A stretch of DNA of 47,059 bases from Gemmatimonadota bacterium (GTDB lineage: Bacteria; ARS69), in NCBI GenBank assembly GCA_030747075.1, contig JASLLL010000020.1, positions 1 through 47,059 on the forward strand, given 5' to 3'. Under the pieces are notes generated by a model that was not told the origin of the DNA, ran no database searches, and worked only from the letters and a program-made list of their open reading frames with translations. Both the position numbers and the translations under genes were made by a program. Numbering within the stretch: position 1 is the stretch's first letter; every line of letters starts with the position of its first letter. Shown in pieces: positions 27,057-36,251 of the stretch.

Positions 27057-28985
27057 GTGAGGAGGGACCGGCGCAGGTTCGTCGAGGGACCGGTGCGACG
27101 CAATGCCCGTGGATTCGGCTTTCTCCTCCGTGAAGACGAGGAGGACCTCTACCTCTCCCGTCGGGAAATGGACGGCGTGATGGACGGCGACATCGTCCGC
27201 GCCATCCCGATCCCCAAGCGTGGAGGGCGCCTTGCGGGGCGGGTTGAGTCCATCGTGAAGCGCACCCGCTCCACGCTCCCCGGAACCTACCGCCGAAGTC
27301 GGCGGGGCGAATGGGTCGAGCCGGACCCCGCACTTTTCGGAGAGGTCATCGACCTCGTTTCGGGGGCGGTCCGGCCCGTCGACGGAGAGATCGTTGAAGT
27401 GGAGATGATCCGCTACCCGAAAGGGAACTCTCCCGCCGTGGGGAGGATCGTGGAGATCCTCGGAGCGCCGGGTGAACTGGGAACGCTCATCAAGACGGTG
27501 GTGCGTCGTCATGGACTCCCGCGCCGATTCGGGGACGAGGCGCTGAATCAGGCGAACGCGCTCCCGGACACCATCGCTCCGGAAGAGATCGCCCGACGGG
27601 AGGATCTGCGGCTGGAGGAGATCTTCACCATCGACGGCGAAGACGCCCGCGACTTCGACGACGCCGTCTCCGTCCAGCCGGGAGCCGACGGAAGCCTCCT
27701 CCTGCGCGTGTCGATTGCGGATGTGGGCCACTGGGTGGGGCGGGACACACCGCTCGATCGCGCGGCGTTCGAGCGCGGCACCAGTACCTACTTCCCCGAT
27801 CGTGTGATCCCCATGCTGCCGGAACGCCTGTCGAACGGGATCGCCAGCCTCGTGCCGGGGGAGGACCGCCTCACGCTGACGCTGGAAGCCTCCTTCGATG
27901 CCGACGGCGAACGACTCTCCTCCCGCGTCTATGAAAGCGTCATCCGCTCCTCCGGCCGGTGGACCTACACCGGCGTGGCGAAGGCTCTGGAGGGAGAGGA
28001 GGTGGAGGGCATTTCGCCCCACCGCGATCATGTGCTCCGCATGGAGGAGTTGATGCAGCGGCTCCGGGGGCGTCGGCTCGCGCGCGGGAGCATCGACTTC
28101 GACCTGCCGGAACCGGACATCGTGATCGATTCCACCGGACGCCCCGAGGATGTGCTGCGTGCCGAACGCAATGACGCGCACCGGCTCATCGAAGAGTTCA
28201 TGATCGCCGCCAACGAAGCCGTGGCGGACTGGCTCGCCGAACGGAGACGGCCCGCGGTCTATCGCGTCCATGCGCCGCCCGACCCCGTGAAGATGCGACA
28301 GTTTCTGGAGTTCGCACGGAACTACGGTCATGTCCCCGAGTTCGGGGCGCTCCCGTCGGGGGTGGCCGTGTCCGGGTTCCTTCGCGGCATTGCCGGCCAG
28401 CCTGCCGAACGCGCGGTGAACCACATTCTTCTCCGCACGATGATGAAGGCGGAATACGCCGAGGAGAATCTCGGTCACTACGGACTGGCGTCAGAGCGTT
28501 ACCTTCACTTCACCAGCCCCATTCGCCGCTACCCGGACCTCCTTGTTCACCGGGCGGTCAAGGCCGCGCTCGGAGGAGACCCTCCGCCCGATGACGCGGG
28601 CGAGCTGGCTTCATCCGCCGCACACTGCACGGACCGCGAAACCGCATCCAGGCGATGCGAGTACGATGTGCTGGATGTGATCCGCGCGGACTTCATGGCG
28701 GATCGAATCGGCGAGTCCTTTGAGGGCATTGTGTCGGGAGTGATCGAGGAGGGGTTCTTCGTCGAGCTCATCGACTACTTTGTCGAGGGCATGGTGCGCG
28801 TCGAGGACCTGGGCGAGCCCTATCGCTTCGTCCCTGAATCCCGCGTCCTGCTGGGGCGTGGATCGCGCCGCCGGTTCGCCATCGGAGACTCCATTCGCAT
28901 CACCGTGCAGGCGGTCCATCGCGAATCCGGGCGGATCGAGTTCGCGCCTCCTCTCCTCGCACGCTCCCGACGCAGACGCCGATGA
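27057..28985 (+). CDS. rnr: Ribonuclease R (RNB family 3'-5' exoribonuclease)
   Basis: A 642-residue exoribonuclease that degrades structured RNA. Two cold-shock domains come first (VRRNARGFGFL near 14-24), then the RNB domain with the catalytic acidic cluster IDGEDARDFDDAV (about 193-205) and HFTSPIRRYPDLLVHR, then an S1 domain (about 560-635) and a basic tail. It lacks the N-terminal winged helix of E. coli RNase R (813 residues). The start is GTG at 27057; an SD-like AGGAGGG falls just after it, but a later GTG would cut into the first cold-shock domain. It overlaps the MATE gene by four bases. Confidence 0.9.
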   Translation: MRRDRRRFVEGPVRRNARGFGFLLREDEEDLYLSRREMDGVMDGDIVRAIPIPKRGGRLAGRVESIVKRTRSTLPGTYRRSRRGEWVEPDPALFGEVIDLVSGAVRPVDGEIVEVEMIRYPKGNSPAVGRIVEILGAPGELGTLIKTVVRRHGLPRRFGDEALNQANALPDTIAPEEIARREDLRLEEIFTIDGEDARDFDDAVSVQPGADGSLLLRVSIADVGHWVGRDTPLDRAAFERGTSTYFPDRVIPMLPERLSNGIASLVPGEDRLTLTLEASFDADGERLSSRVYESVIRSSGRWTYTGVAKALEGEEVEGISPHRDHVLRMEELMQRLRGRRLARGSIDFDLPEPDIVIDSTGRPEDVLRAERNDAHRLIEEFMIAANEAVADWLAERRRPAVYRVHAPPDPVKMRQFLEFARNYGHVPEFGALPSGVAVSGFLRGIAGQPAERAVNHILLRTMMKAEYAEENLGHYGLASERYLHFTSPIRRYPDLLVHRAVKAALGGDPPPDDAGELASSAAHCTDRETASRRCEYDVLDVIRADFMADRIGESFEGIVSGVIEEGFFVELIDYFVEGMVRVEDLGEPYRFVPESRVLLGRGSRRRFAIGDSIRITVQAVHRESGRIEFAPPLLARSRRRRR

Positions 28986-30403
28986 GTACGGCTTCCCGCG
29001 CACCCGCCCCCCGCCGTCTCACGCGCGGGCCGATTTCGCCGCAACTCCTGCATCTCGCGTGGCCTGTCTTCGTGTCGCGTGCACTCCACACGCTCTACGG
29101 AACTGCGGACACCGCATGGGTCGGGCGCCTGTCGCCGGAAGCGATCGCGGCCGTCTCCACCTGCTTCTTCGCAAGCTGGACGCTCTTCGCCGTCGGCGAC
29201 ATCCCCATGGCCGGGGCGACGGCCATCGTCTCCCGCGCGATCGGTGCCGGAGACGACGCCCGCGCCACCCGCGCCGCGCTGACTGCCGCCGCCATGGCGA
29301 TTGCGCTCGGGGTCGTCGTCGCACTCCTGGCCTTCTTCGCATCGGGTCCGTTCTTCGGATTCCTCTTCGACAATGACTCCATCGCGCAGATGGCCACCCG
29401 GTACTTCCGCCTGTTCTCGATGGCCGCTCCGCTTCTCTACCTCGGGTTCGTCATCGAGGCGGTCTTTCGGTCGTGCGGAGACAGCCGCACCCCCATGAAG
29501 GTTCTGCTCGGGGGAACCATCGTGAATATCGTGCTGGATCCGCTCCTGATTCTGGGCATCGGTCCCTTCCCGAAGTGGGGTGTCCCGGGAGCGGCCGCGG
29601 CGACGGTCATCGCTGAGGCGGGAGTCGTGGCGGTCTATGTGAGCCTTGTTCTCCGGGATCGCGTTCCCCTTCCCCGGCCCGAAAAGGGGATTCGCTCGGC
29701 CATTTCGTGGGCGGAAGCACGCCGGATGTTCCCGATCGGCCTCCCGCACCTGCTCGTCGGGACGCTGTTCTCAAGCGTCTACATGTTTCTCACGCGATTC
29801 GCAGGAGAGTTCGGAGCGCCGACGCTGGCAGCCCTCGGAATCGTGAATCGACTGGAGAGCCTGAACTATCTCACGGCCACGGCCGTCGGAATGGGCGTCG
29901 CCGCGATGGTGGGCCAGAACCTCGGCGCACAGCGCCCGGACCGCGCGGCACGCACCGCCCATGTCGGAGCCCGTTGGATCACGCTCACGACCGGCGTCAC
30001 GACGGCGCTCTTCCTCTTGAGCGCGGAGCCCATCGTGCGGCTGTTCACGCCGGACCCGGGCGTTGTGGAACTGGGCGCGCTCTTCCTGCGGATTGTCGCC
30101 GTCTCCCAGGTTTTCATGGGCTGGGAGATCGTCTACGGCCACGCCTTCACCGGGGCGGGGAACACCATTCCGCCCATGCTGGTCTCCGTGATCGTCTCTG
30201 TGGCGCGCATTCCCATGGCGTGGTGGCTGGCGTTTCCAGCAGGCATGGGAGCCGCCGGGATCTGGTGGACCATTTCCGCTACGGGAGTCGTGCGGGGGCT
30301 TCTGGTCACGGGCTGGTTCCTGCTGGGACGCTGGAAGCGCACGGATCCGGGCGCCGAGCCGGTCCATACCGCACCCCTCGGCCCGGATTCTCCCGAGGGC
30401 TAG
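28982..30403 (+). CDS. MATE family efflux transporter
   Basis: A 473-residue membrane protein with about twelve helices in two six-helix halves, each opening with a MATE-type repeat (LAWPVFVSRALHTLYGTADTAWVG; FPIGLPHLLVGTLFSSVYMFL). It would export cationic compounds using Na+ or H+. The ATG overlaps the RNase R stop (ATGA), so they are translationally coupled. The C-terminal tail is polar. The substrate is unknown. Confidence 0.88.
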   Translation: MSTASRAPAPRRLTRGPISPQLLHLAWPVFVSRALHTLYGTADTAWVGRLSPEAIAAVSTCFFASWTLFAVGDIPMAGATAIVSRAIGAGDDARATRAALTAAAMAIALGVVVALLAFFASGPFFGFLFDNDSIAQMATRYFRLFSMAAPLLYLGFVIEAVFRSCGDSRTPMKVLLGGTIVNIVLDPLLILGIGPFPKWGVPGAAAATVIAEAGVVAVYVSLVLRDRVPLPRPEKGIRSAISWAEARRMFPIGLPHLLVGTLFSSVYMFLTRFAGEFGAPTLAALGIVNRLESLNYLTATAVGMGVAAMVGQNLGAQRPDRAARTAHVGARWITLTTGVTTALFLLSAEPIVRLFTPDPGVVELGALFLRIVAVSQVFMGWEIVYGHAFTGAGNTIPPMLVSVIVSVARIPMAWWLAFPAGMGAAGIWWTISATGVVRGLLVTGWFLLGRWKRTDPGAEPVHTAPLGPDSPEG

Positions 30404-30515
30404 CGACACCCTGCGGGGCCGGTCGAATGAGGGGCGACCCCCGGCACGCCGCGAAGCGCCGTCTCGTGCCGTCTCATTCCGCATGGCCGCGGATCCAGGG
30501 TTGGCGCCGGCGTCG

Positions 30516-31379
30516 TCAGGCTTCCGTCTTCCCCAGGAGAACGAGCCCCAGTTCCCCCACCAGATGAAACCCCGCCTTCTCGTAGGCGCGGCGCGCCGCA
30601 TGATTGTCCCGCCCGACATGCAACGCCACAAACGCGGATCCGCGAAGGAGCCGCCCGGAGAGTTCAGACACGCCGCCGCTCCCGATCCCGCGCCCGCGGG
30701 CTTCCGGAATGGTGTAGATGCCCTCGATCTGCGCACCACCCGCGTAGCGTGCGGACACATCCGCCTTGAAGACGATCCTCCCGCCCTCCTCCGCCAGCCA
30801 GGTTCGGCCGTTCTCTATCCGCGACCGCGCCGACTCCTGAATGCCGTCCCTCGAAAGCGATCCCGCCGGGAGGTCAAAGTCCTCCAGCAGCATCCGCTCG
30901 GAAAGATCCGTCATCGAGTCCAGATCCGCAAGGACGGCGCGACGCAGACTCACGCGCGGAACCGGCGGCCCGGGCTTCCCCAGCACGAGAAGATCCTGCA
31001 CCCGATGGACGCGCATCGGGGCACCCCGCCAGCGATAGTGGGAGAGGAACGCGTCCACGGCAACGCGCGGACCGAGAAGGATGACCCAACCGGCTTCTTC
31101 GCCCAGCGCCAGACCGGCCGCCTCCTCCAGAAACGCCGGATTCGACCCGGACAGCAGGACTTCCCGCCTCAGGCCGAAGAACGCGACGCCGTCCAGACCA
31201 TCCGGACCGTAGTGACCGTAAAGCGCACCATGCTCGCCGGAGACTTCGTTCACGACGCCGTCGTGGGCGATGCGGGAGAGAAGGTGAACATTGGCGACGG
31301 GATCCCGCTCCAGGAATCGCACCAGATCGCTGCGATCGGTTTCCACCAGGCGGCGAAGACGCAGCGAGGCTTTCGTCAT
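30516..31379 (-). CDS. GNAT N-acetyltransferase with DUF4081-like N-terminal domain
   Basis: A 287-residue protein. The C-terminal half is a GNAT acetyltransferase with IYTIPEARGRGIGSGGVS, the acetyl-CoA pyrophosphate loop, and HVGRDNHAARRAYEKAGF, the last conserved motif. The first 140 residues (LRLRRLVETDRSDLVRFLERDP...) resemble the DUF4081 half-domain found before GNAT domains. Substrate unknown. Its ATG overlaps the M28 stop by four bases; it is the last gene of the M1-M28-GNAT operon. Confidence 0.82.
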   Translation of the reverse strand: MTKASLRLRRLVETDRSDLVRFLERDPVANVHLLSRIAHDGVVNEVSGEHGALYGHYGPDGLDGVAFFGLRREVLLSGSNPAFLEEAAGLALGEEAGWVILLGPRVAVDAFLSHYRWRGAPMRVHRVQDLLVLGKPGPPVPRVSLRRAVLADLDSMTDLSERMLLEDFDLPAGSLSRDGIQESARSRIENGRTWLAEEGGRIVFKADVSARYAGGAQIEGIYTIPEARGRGIGSGGVSELSGRLLRGSAFVALHVGRDNHAARRAYEKAGFHLVGELGLVLLGKTEA

Positions 31380-32599
31380 TTTCTGGCCCGGACCGTGACC
31401 TCGACTTCCCGTGTCTCCCCGTCTCTCACGATGCGGAAGATCACGGGGTCACCCGGATTCAGCTCCGACAGAACGCCCTGATAGTCGTAGATGTTGTCCA
31501 GAGCCGTTTCGTCCGCGGCCACCAGAAGATCTCCCTTTCGCAGCCCGGCCTCTTCCGCCGGACTTCCCGGCAACACACCCGAAAGCAGAATCCCTCCTGA
31601 CTCGCGGCCGAAGTCCGGGATCGTTCCGACGGACACGCGCCGCGCCTTCCTCTTGCCGCCGGGGCGCGGCGCTTTCTTCGCCAGCCGCTCCGCCCCGGCC
31701 GGGACGAATGAGAGTTCCTCGCCGGAGTCCGCCAGATAAATGACCAACTCTCCGACCAGCCCCCCGACCCGCACAACGCCCTCCGGGTCCACAAAGTCCA
31801 CCACATCCCCCGGCCGATGATACCCCGGCTTCGCCCCGGAGAAGAAATGCAGCACGGGAATCCCCTTCGCGAAGAAGGATGCGTGATCGCTCGCCCCGGC
31901 CCCTTCCTTCGAAAGCGAGAGGTCGAATCCGTACGGGTAGTTCACGCCACGCAGAATATCCGGGAACTCCTCGGCGGTCCCCGTGCCGAAGACGATCAGT
32001 CGATCCTCCTCCACGCCGCCGACGGTATCCAGATTGAGCATTGCGATCGCCGAGGTCAGCGGCTCCGGCGGATGGTCGGCCAGATGGATGGAGCCGAGCC
32101 GCCCGATCTCCTCTCCCGAGAATGCCGCGAAGTAGACCGTGCGCTGGAGCGGACCCTCGGCCGCGACCGCGCGGGCGGCCTCCAGAAGCGCCGCGACCCC
32201 GGATGCGTTGTCGTCGGCTCCGGGGTGGATCTCGCCGGGGAAGGCGGAATCCTCCGCGCCCACCCCCAGGCCGTCATAGTGCGCTCCCACGAGAAGCCAT
32301 CCGTCGCCGGAGCCGGAGCCGGGAAGACGCCCGACCACATTGGTCAGCCGCACGCCGTCCGGGCCGGAGAAGTCCTGCAGCCAGCCATCGCCGAAGCCCG
32401 GCTGGAGCCCCGCTTCCTCCATCCAGCCGACCACGAGATCCCGCGCATGGTCCAGTTGTGGGGAACCGGCCCCGCGACCGCGCAACTCCTCTCCCGCGAG
32501 GCGCTCCACGACGGCCGATGCCCTCGCCACGGCATCGTCTCCGGCAGCGACCGTCTGCGGCGCAAGAAGTACCATCAGCAGCGTGAAGAGCCGCCTCAT
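31376..32599 (-). CDS. Secreted M28 family peptidase with C-terminal PDZ domain
   Basis: A 407-residue exported zinc peptidase. A signal peptide (1-18, ending TVAA) starts at the ATG at 32599, two bases after the M1 gene stop. M28 metal-ligand segments appear in order: VGAHYDG, GADDNASG, SGEEIGRLGS, LNLDTVGG and HRPGD. Residues from about 315 form a PDZ domain (GILLSGVLPGSPAEEAGLRKGDLL). The combination is typical of periplasmic aminopeptidases of this group. It is coupled to genes on both sides. Confidence 0.9.
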   Translation of the reverse strand: MRRLFTLLMVLLAPQTVAAGDDAVARASAVVERLAGEELRGRGAGSPQLDHARDLVVGWMEEAGLQPGFGDGWLQDFSGPDGVRLTNVVGRLPGSGSGDGWLLVGAHYDGLGVGAEDSAFPGEIHPGADDNASGVAALLEAARAVAAEGPLQRTVYFAAFSGEEIGRLGSIHLADHPPEPLTSAIAMLNLDTVGGVEEDRLIVFGTGTAEEFPDILRGVNYPYGFDLSLSKEGAGASDHASFFAKGIPVLHFFSGAKPGYHRPGDVVDFVDPEGVVRVGGLVGELVIYLADSGEELSFVPAGAERLAKKAPRPGGKRKARRVSVGTIPDFGRESGGILLSGVLPGSPAEEAGLRKGDLLVAADETALDNIYDYQGVLSELNPGDPVIFRIVRDGETREVEVTVRARK

Positions 32600-32601
32600 G
32601 C

Positions 32602-34782
32602 TCACTCCCCGGCCAGCGAGACGGTCAACGGTGAGACTCCCGCGCTCCATACGCCCTTCGCTTCGTTCTTCGTCCCGGCGAAGACGAGGTAGCTGTACTT
32701 GGAATAGTGCGGGATCTTCCGGGCGATGGCGGCGACCTCGTCCGCGCTCCCGGGAAGGAACAGGGCCACAGCACCCCCGTCTTTCCCGCGCCAGGACGCC
32801 ACGAGCGAACGGCCCGGGGGAAGCCCTGAACCGCCTCCGAGGCCCGCCGACTCCGGGCCGCCCCCCTCGGAGATCCCGCTCAGAATGTCCCGCGCGGCGT
32901 CTCCTGTGCCGAAGAAGAAGAGGGCGCCTCCCCGGTCCGGTTCCACCGTTCCCGTTCCTTCCTCCACCCACGAGATGGTGGAGTCGGCCGCCCACTCCCC
33001 GGCGACCGCTACCAGCGCTTCCCGAATGTCGGGCCGGACATCCTTCCCGATCACGATCCTCGTGGAGTCCGCGCCCAGGACGCCGCTCAGCGTGGGAGCA
33101 ATCTCCTCCCCGTGGAGAATCCGGAAAATGTCGAACTCGGGATCCACCGCCAGCACTTCGGCACTCCCGTGCACCGCAACCTCAAACGCGGTCCGCGTCC
33201 CCGTCATCGGGATGAGTGCGCGGGCCACCTCACCTCCGGCCGCATCCACGCGGACGGGGACGAGCGTCTCCAGGCAGGGCTCCTCCTGCACGAGTGTGGC
33301 GGAGACAACGGTGGAATCTCCCCGCGCCTGCACGGCCACGCCCTCCACGCTCAGGCGAATGGCTCCGGGTCGCGAGATCCACTGATCGAACCACCCCGCG
33401 AGATCCTCTCCGGATACGGCTTCAAAAGAGAGGCGCAGATCATCCCACGACGCTTCCTGAAAGAGGTGATCGCGATACACGGCACGCAGCCCCGCAAGGA
33501 AGACATCCTCCCCGAGGCGTGTGCGGAGCATGTGGAACACCATCATCGTCTTCCCGTAGCCGACGGCCTGCGTCGCCGCGCTGTCCCGTTGGCGGAACTC
33601 GGAGAGCGGGAAGTCCCTCCCGCCACCTGACGCAAAATCCCGATAGCCGAGCAGTTTGTCACGACGGTAGTCGCGTCCCGCCGAGCCGCCGGTGACCTCC
33701 TTGTACAGGTAGTCCGCGAAGTAGGTCGTGAGACCCTCGCACCAGTTCCCGCCCCGCACATCCACGAACACCCCGTTCCCCCACCAGTTGTGGAGGATCT
33801 CGTGCCCGTAGCTCGTGTCCAGAATGAAGGGGAGCCGGATGACACGGTCTCCCAGGAATGTGAAGCTCGGCATTCCATAGCCGGTCTGCCAGTAGTTCTC
33901 CACCAGCGCGAACTTGGAGAAGGGGTAGTCGCCGAACATCTCTCCGTAGAGATCAAGGTACGCACCGGTGCCGTCCAGATACCGGTCGGTGATGTCTTCT
34001 CCGGTATTCCCGTAGCAGAAGGACATGACCCGGATCCCGCGATGCATCCGCTCCCGGACCTCATACGGTCCCGCGATGAGATAGATCTCCTCCATCGGAT
34101 GCGGGCACGACCACTGCATGCGGTAGCCGTCAGCCGTCGGCCCGTACTCGATCAGATCCCCCTGGGATACGGTCCGCCAGTCGGCCGGGCCGGTCACGGA
34201 GACCTCAAAGGTGAACAACCCCTCTCCCGACCAGGGCACCCAGAAAGTCGACCCCGCCAGAAAGGCCCCCTGGTCCACAATCCGGCCTGAGGTTTTCTTG
34301 AAGCTTCGTCCATACGCCCGTTCCGGCGCGACGAGGCTGTCCGCAATGACCCCCTCGTACTCCACCTCCAGAACGACGGGCTCCTCCCATCCGGAGGGCG
34401 GGGGCGCAACCTCCACCTCGCGGGCCACCTCGTACCCGGACAGCTCCGAGTACGGCGGACGCCGCCAGAAGTGGCGCGGATTCCACCCGTTCGTCGAATC
34501 CCACTCCAATTCCTCTCCCGCGTGGCGAACGGCGAGGATCTCCAGATCCCGGTGAAGCAGAAAGCGCCACGGGGCCTCCCCGGAGGGGACGGAGGCAAGA
34601 TGCGCCTCATCCCGCACGTGAATCCAGTGGGTGGGAACATCGAGGGTGGCACGCACCACATGGCGCTCCACGGGCGCGGCCGGGGCAGCGGAGGACGGCC
34701 GACTGCCGGCAATCAGCAGCACCACAGCCGTCAGAAGGAGAGGCTTCGCTCTCGGCGGAAGGACCACAGTTCTCGCAATCAT
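32602..34782 (-). CDS. Secreted M1 family metallopeptidase
   Basis: A 726-residue exported aminopeptidase-like enzyme. A signal peptide (about 1-28, ending SSAA) follows the ATG at 34782. The zinc motif HEILH is at 327-331 and the third ligand is E349 (WCEGLT), 17 residues later rather than the classical 18. YGKTMMVFHML gives the usual catalytic Tyr region. The GAMEN substrate motif reads YGMPSF, so exopeptidase specificity may be changed. The C-terminal 200 residues hold a beta-rich and an alpha/beta part. It leads the M1-M28-GNAT operon. Confidence 0.88.
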   Translation of the reverse strand: MIARTVVLPPRAKPLLLTAVVLLIAGSRPSSAAPAAPVERHVVRATLDVPTHWIHVRDEAHLASVPSGEAPWRFLLHRDLEILAVRHAGEELEWDSTNGWNPRHFWRRPPYSELSGYEVAREVEVAPPPSGWEEPVVLEVEYEGVIADSLVAPERAYGRSFKKTSGRIVDQGAFLAGSTFWVPWSGEGLFTFEVSVTGPADWRTVSQGDLIEYGPTADGYRMQWSCPHPMEEIYLIAGPYEVRERMHRGIRVMSFCYGNTGEDITDRYLDGTGAYLDLYGEMFGDYPFSKFALVENYWQTGYGMPSFTFLGDRVIRLPFILDTSYGHEILHNWWGNGVFVDVRGGNWCEGLTTYFADYLYKEVTGGSAGRDYRRDKLLGYRDFASGGGRDFPLSEFRQRDSAATQAVGYGKTMMVFHMLRTRLGEDVFLAGLRAVYRDHLFQEASWDDLRLSFEAVSGEDLAGWFDQWISRPGAIRLSVEGVAVQARGDSTVVSATLVQEEPCLETLVPVRVDAAGGEVARALIPMTGTRTAFEVAVHGSAEVLAVDPEFDIFRILHGEEIAPTLSGVLGADSTRIVIGKDVRPDIREALVAVAGEWAADSTISWVEEGTGTVEPDRGGALFFFGTGDAARDILSGISEGGGPESAGLGGGSGLPPGRSLVASWRGKDGGAVALFLPGSADEVAAIARKIPHYSKYSYLVFAGTKNEAKGVWSAGVSPLTVSLAGE

Positions 34783-35109
34783 GTGCCAATCATGCCCGAT
34801 TTCCAGCTGAAATCCACCAAAAACCGACCTGAAGCCACGCAGGATCGGACCGGATCCAGCCGACCCTCTCCTCTCCAAGAGCTGCTGTGAGTTAGTAATG
34901 AAAACTCGTGGATTCGCTGAAGATTCCTGTTATGCTGCGATGGCTGTGAGCCGATCACAGTACCTGTGCATTTCACCGGGGGCCTGTCGACCCGAGGTCG
35001 GGACGATGCTGGTCGGGCTTCGGGCTTCGGGCGTTCAAGCGCCCTCCCCCCCGGGACCGCCGGTGGAAACTCGGCACAGGAACTGACATTTTTCTTTGGA
35101 GGATTTCCG
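34783..35109. other. 327-base intergenic region with leader elements
   Basis: This gap separates the M1 peptidase and the divergent surface protein. It holds a TATGCT box (34931-34936) that could be a -10 element without a good -35, a perfect inverted repeat (34944-34960), a tandem heptamer CGGGCTT (35014-35034), and a small hairpin GGGCG/CGCCC (35029-35044). No ORF with a ribosome site is seen. The plus-strand leader would be about 165 bases if TATGCT is used. Confidence 0.4.
34944..34960. promoter_or_regulatory. CRP-like inverted repeat CTGTGA-N5-TCACAG
   Basis: Six-base perfect arms with a five-base spacer give TGTGA-N5-TCACA, one base shorter in the spacer than the CRP consensus. It lies just downstream of the TATGCT box, where a bound protein would repress. 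It could instead act as an RNA hairpin. Confidence 0.35.
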
Positions 35110-36171
35110 ATGCGGACCTTCCTGATCGTTTTCTGCATTGCCCTGCTTGCTGTCCCGGCGTTCGCCGAGAAGCCTGTCGACAAGGCGCGCAGCGCCCCCG
35201 ACGGCTATATCTCTTTCAGCAATGTCCGTGAGGGCGAGTACATGAGTGAAGGCTTTGAAGGCGCGTTTCCGCCCGCGGGCTGGGCGCTGACGGCCAGCGC
35301 ACCGAGCCCCTATACCTGGTACCAGGGAGCGGGCCCGTACTCCGGCAGCTCCGACGCTCATGTCGGCTGGACTGCGTCGTACACGCAGGATGAGCACATG
35401 GATGTCTCGGTGGATCTCACCGGGGCCGGCGCGACCGACCTCGTCCTCAGCAGCTGGCACAACGGGAGCGCCTACTGGTCCGGCAACGCCAACACCACCA
35501 TCAACATCTCCTCCGACGGTGTGAACTACACCGAGGTCTGGAGCATGGCGGTGGACTACCCGGCCAGCTGGACGTGGACGCAGGCCGTGATCGATGTCTC
35601 CGCTTATGCGGGCGGCATGCTCCATGTCCGCTACAGCTATGTCGGAACCGACGGTGCCGATACCCATGTGGACGATGTCCAGGTCGGCTACCTGGCTCCT
35701 CCTCCTCCGCCGCCGGAGAACGACACCTGTGCCGGTGCCGAGGCCAATGGCTACGCCATCACCCCGACCTCGTTCCCGCTGACCGGAGACACGTCGGCGT
35801 ATGCCACGGATTACCCGCTGAGCTACTCCTCCTGCACCGGGTACTCGTCCAGTGGACCGGACGCCGTCTACTTCGTGGACATGACGGACGGTTCCACTAT
35901 CAGCGTCACCATGACCTGCGGCTGGGATGACTCGATCCGCCTCATCACCGACTGCGCGGACCCGCACAACAGTTGCGTGGCCGGCGCGGACGATTACCCC
36001 GACGGCTCGAGCTTCTCGTACACGCATTCCGGCGCGACGATGCGGTACTACCTGATCGTCTCCGGGTACGGCTCCAGCAACTACGGCCCCTTCCAGGTGG
36101 ACGGCACCTTTGACGGCGCGGTCGCCATCGAGGGTTCCAACTGGGGCACGGTCAAGGCGCAGTACCGGTAG
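35110..36171 (+). CDS. Secreted surface protein with choice-of-anchor-J-like and PPC-like domains
   Basis: A 353-residue exported protein. The ATG at 35110 has GGAGGA upstream and a signal peptide (1-19, ending AFA) follows; this is preferred to the longer frame. Residues 45-200 look like a cleaved-adhesin/choice-of-anchor J beta-sandwich (EGFEGAFPPAGWALT, SSDAHVGW, HVDDVQVGY). A run of six prolines near 205 joins a second beta domain (ENDTCAGAEA..., SSGPDAVYFVDM, MRYYLIVSGYG) similar to bacterial pre-peptidase C-terminal domains. There is no FlgD-type tail. The long leader, strong ribosome site and terminator suggest high expression. It holds two of the three ACGT sites in the window. Confidence 0.65.
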   Translation: MRTFLIVFCIALLAVPAFAEKPVDKARSAPDGYISFSNVREGEYMSEGFEGAFPPAGWALTASAPSPYTWYQGAGPYSGSSDAHVGWTASYTQDEHMDVSVDLTGAGATDLVLSSWHNGSAYWSGNANTTINISSDGVNYTEVWSMAVDYPASWTWTQAVIDVSAYAGGMLHVRYSYVGTDGADTHVDDVQVGYLAPPPPPPENDTCAGAEANGYAITPTSFPLTGDTSAYATDYPLSYSSCTGYSSSGPDAVYFVDMTDGSTISVTMTCGWDDSIRLITDCADPHNSCVAGADDYPDGSSFSYTHSGATMRYYLIVSGYGSSNYGPFQVDGTFDGAVAIEGSNWGTVKAQYR

Positions 36172-36194
36172 AGCCTGACCGTTCGCACAGGACT

Positions 36195-36230
36195 CGGCCC
36201 GCCTGGATCACTCCGGGCGGGCCGTCTTTA
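36195..36230 (+). terminator. Intrinsic terminator after the surface protein gene
   Basis: A perfect nine-base-pair GC stem (36195-36203 with 36216-36224) with a 12-base loop is followed by TCTTTA. It lies 24 bases after the stop and ahead of the converging arsM end, and may serve both. Confidence 0.75.
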
Positions 36231-36251
36231 TAGCGGGGGGCGGACAGGAAG

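Noticed and set aside
26943-28478. Minus-strand open frame of 511 codons opposite RNase R
   Set aside because: The plus strand carries catalytic RNB motifs; the reverse frame has no recognisable content.
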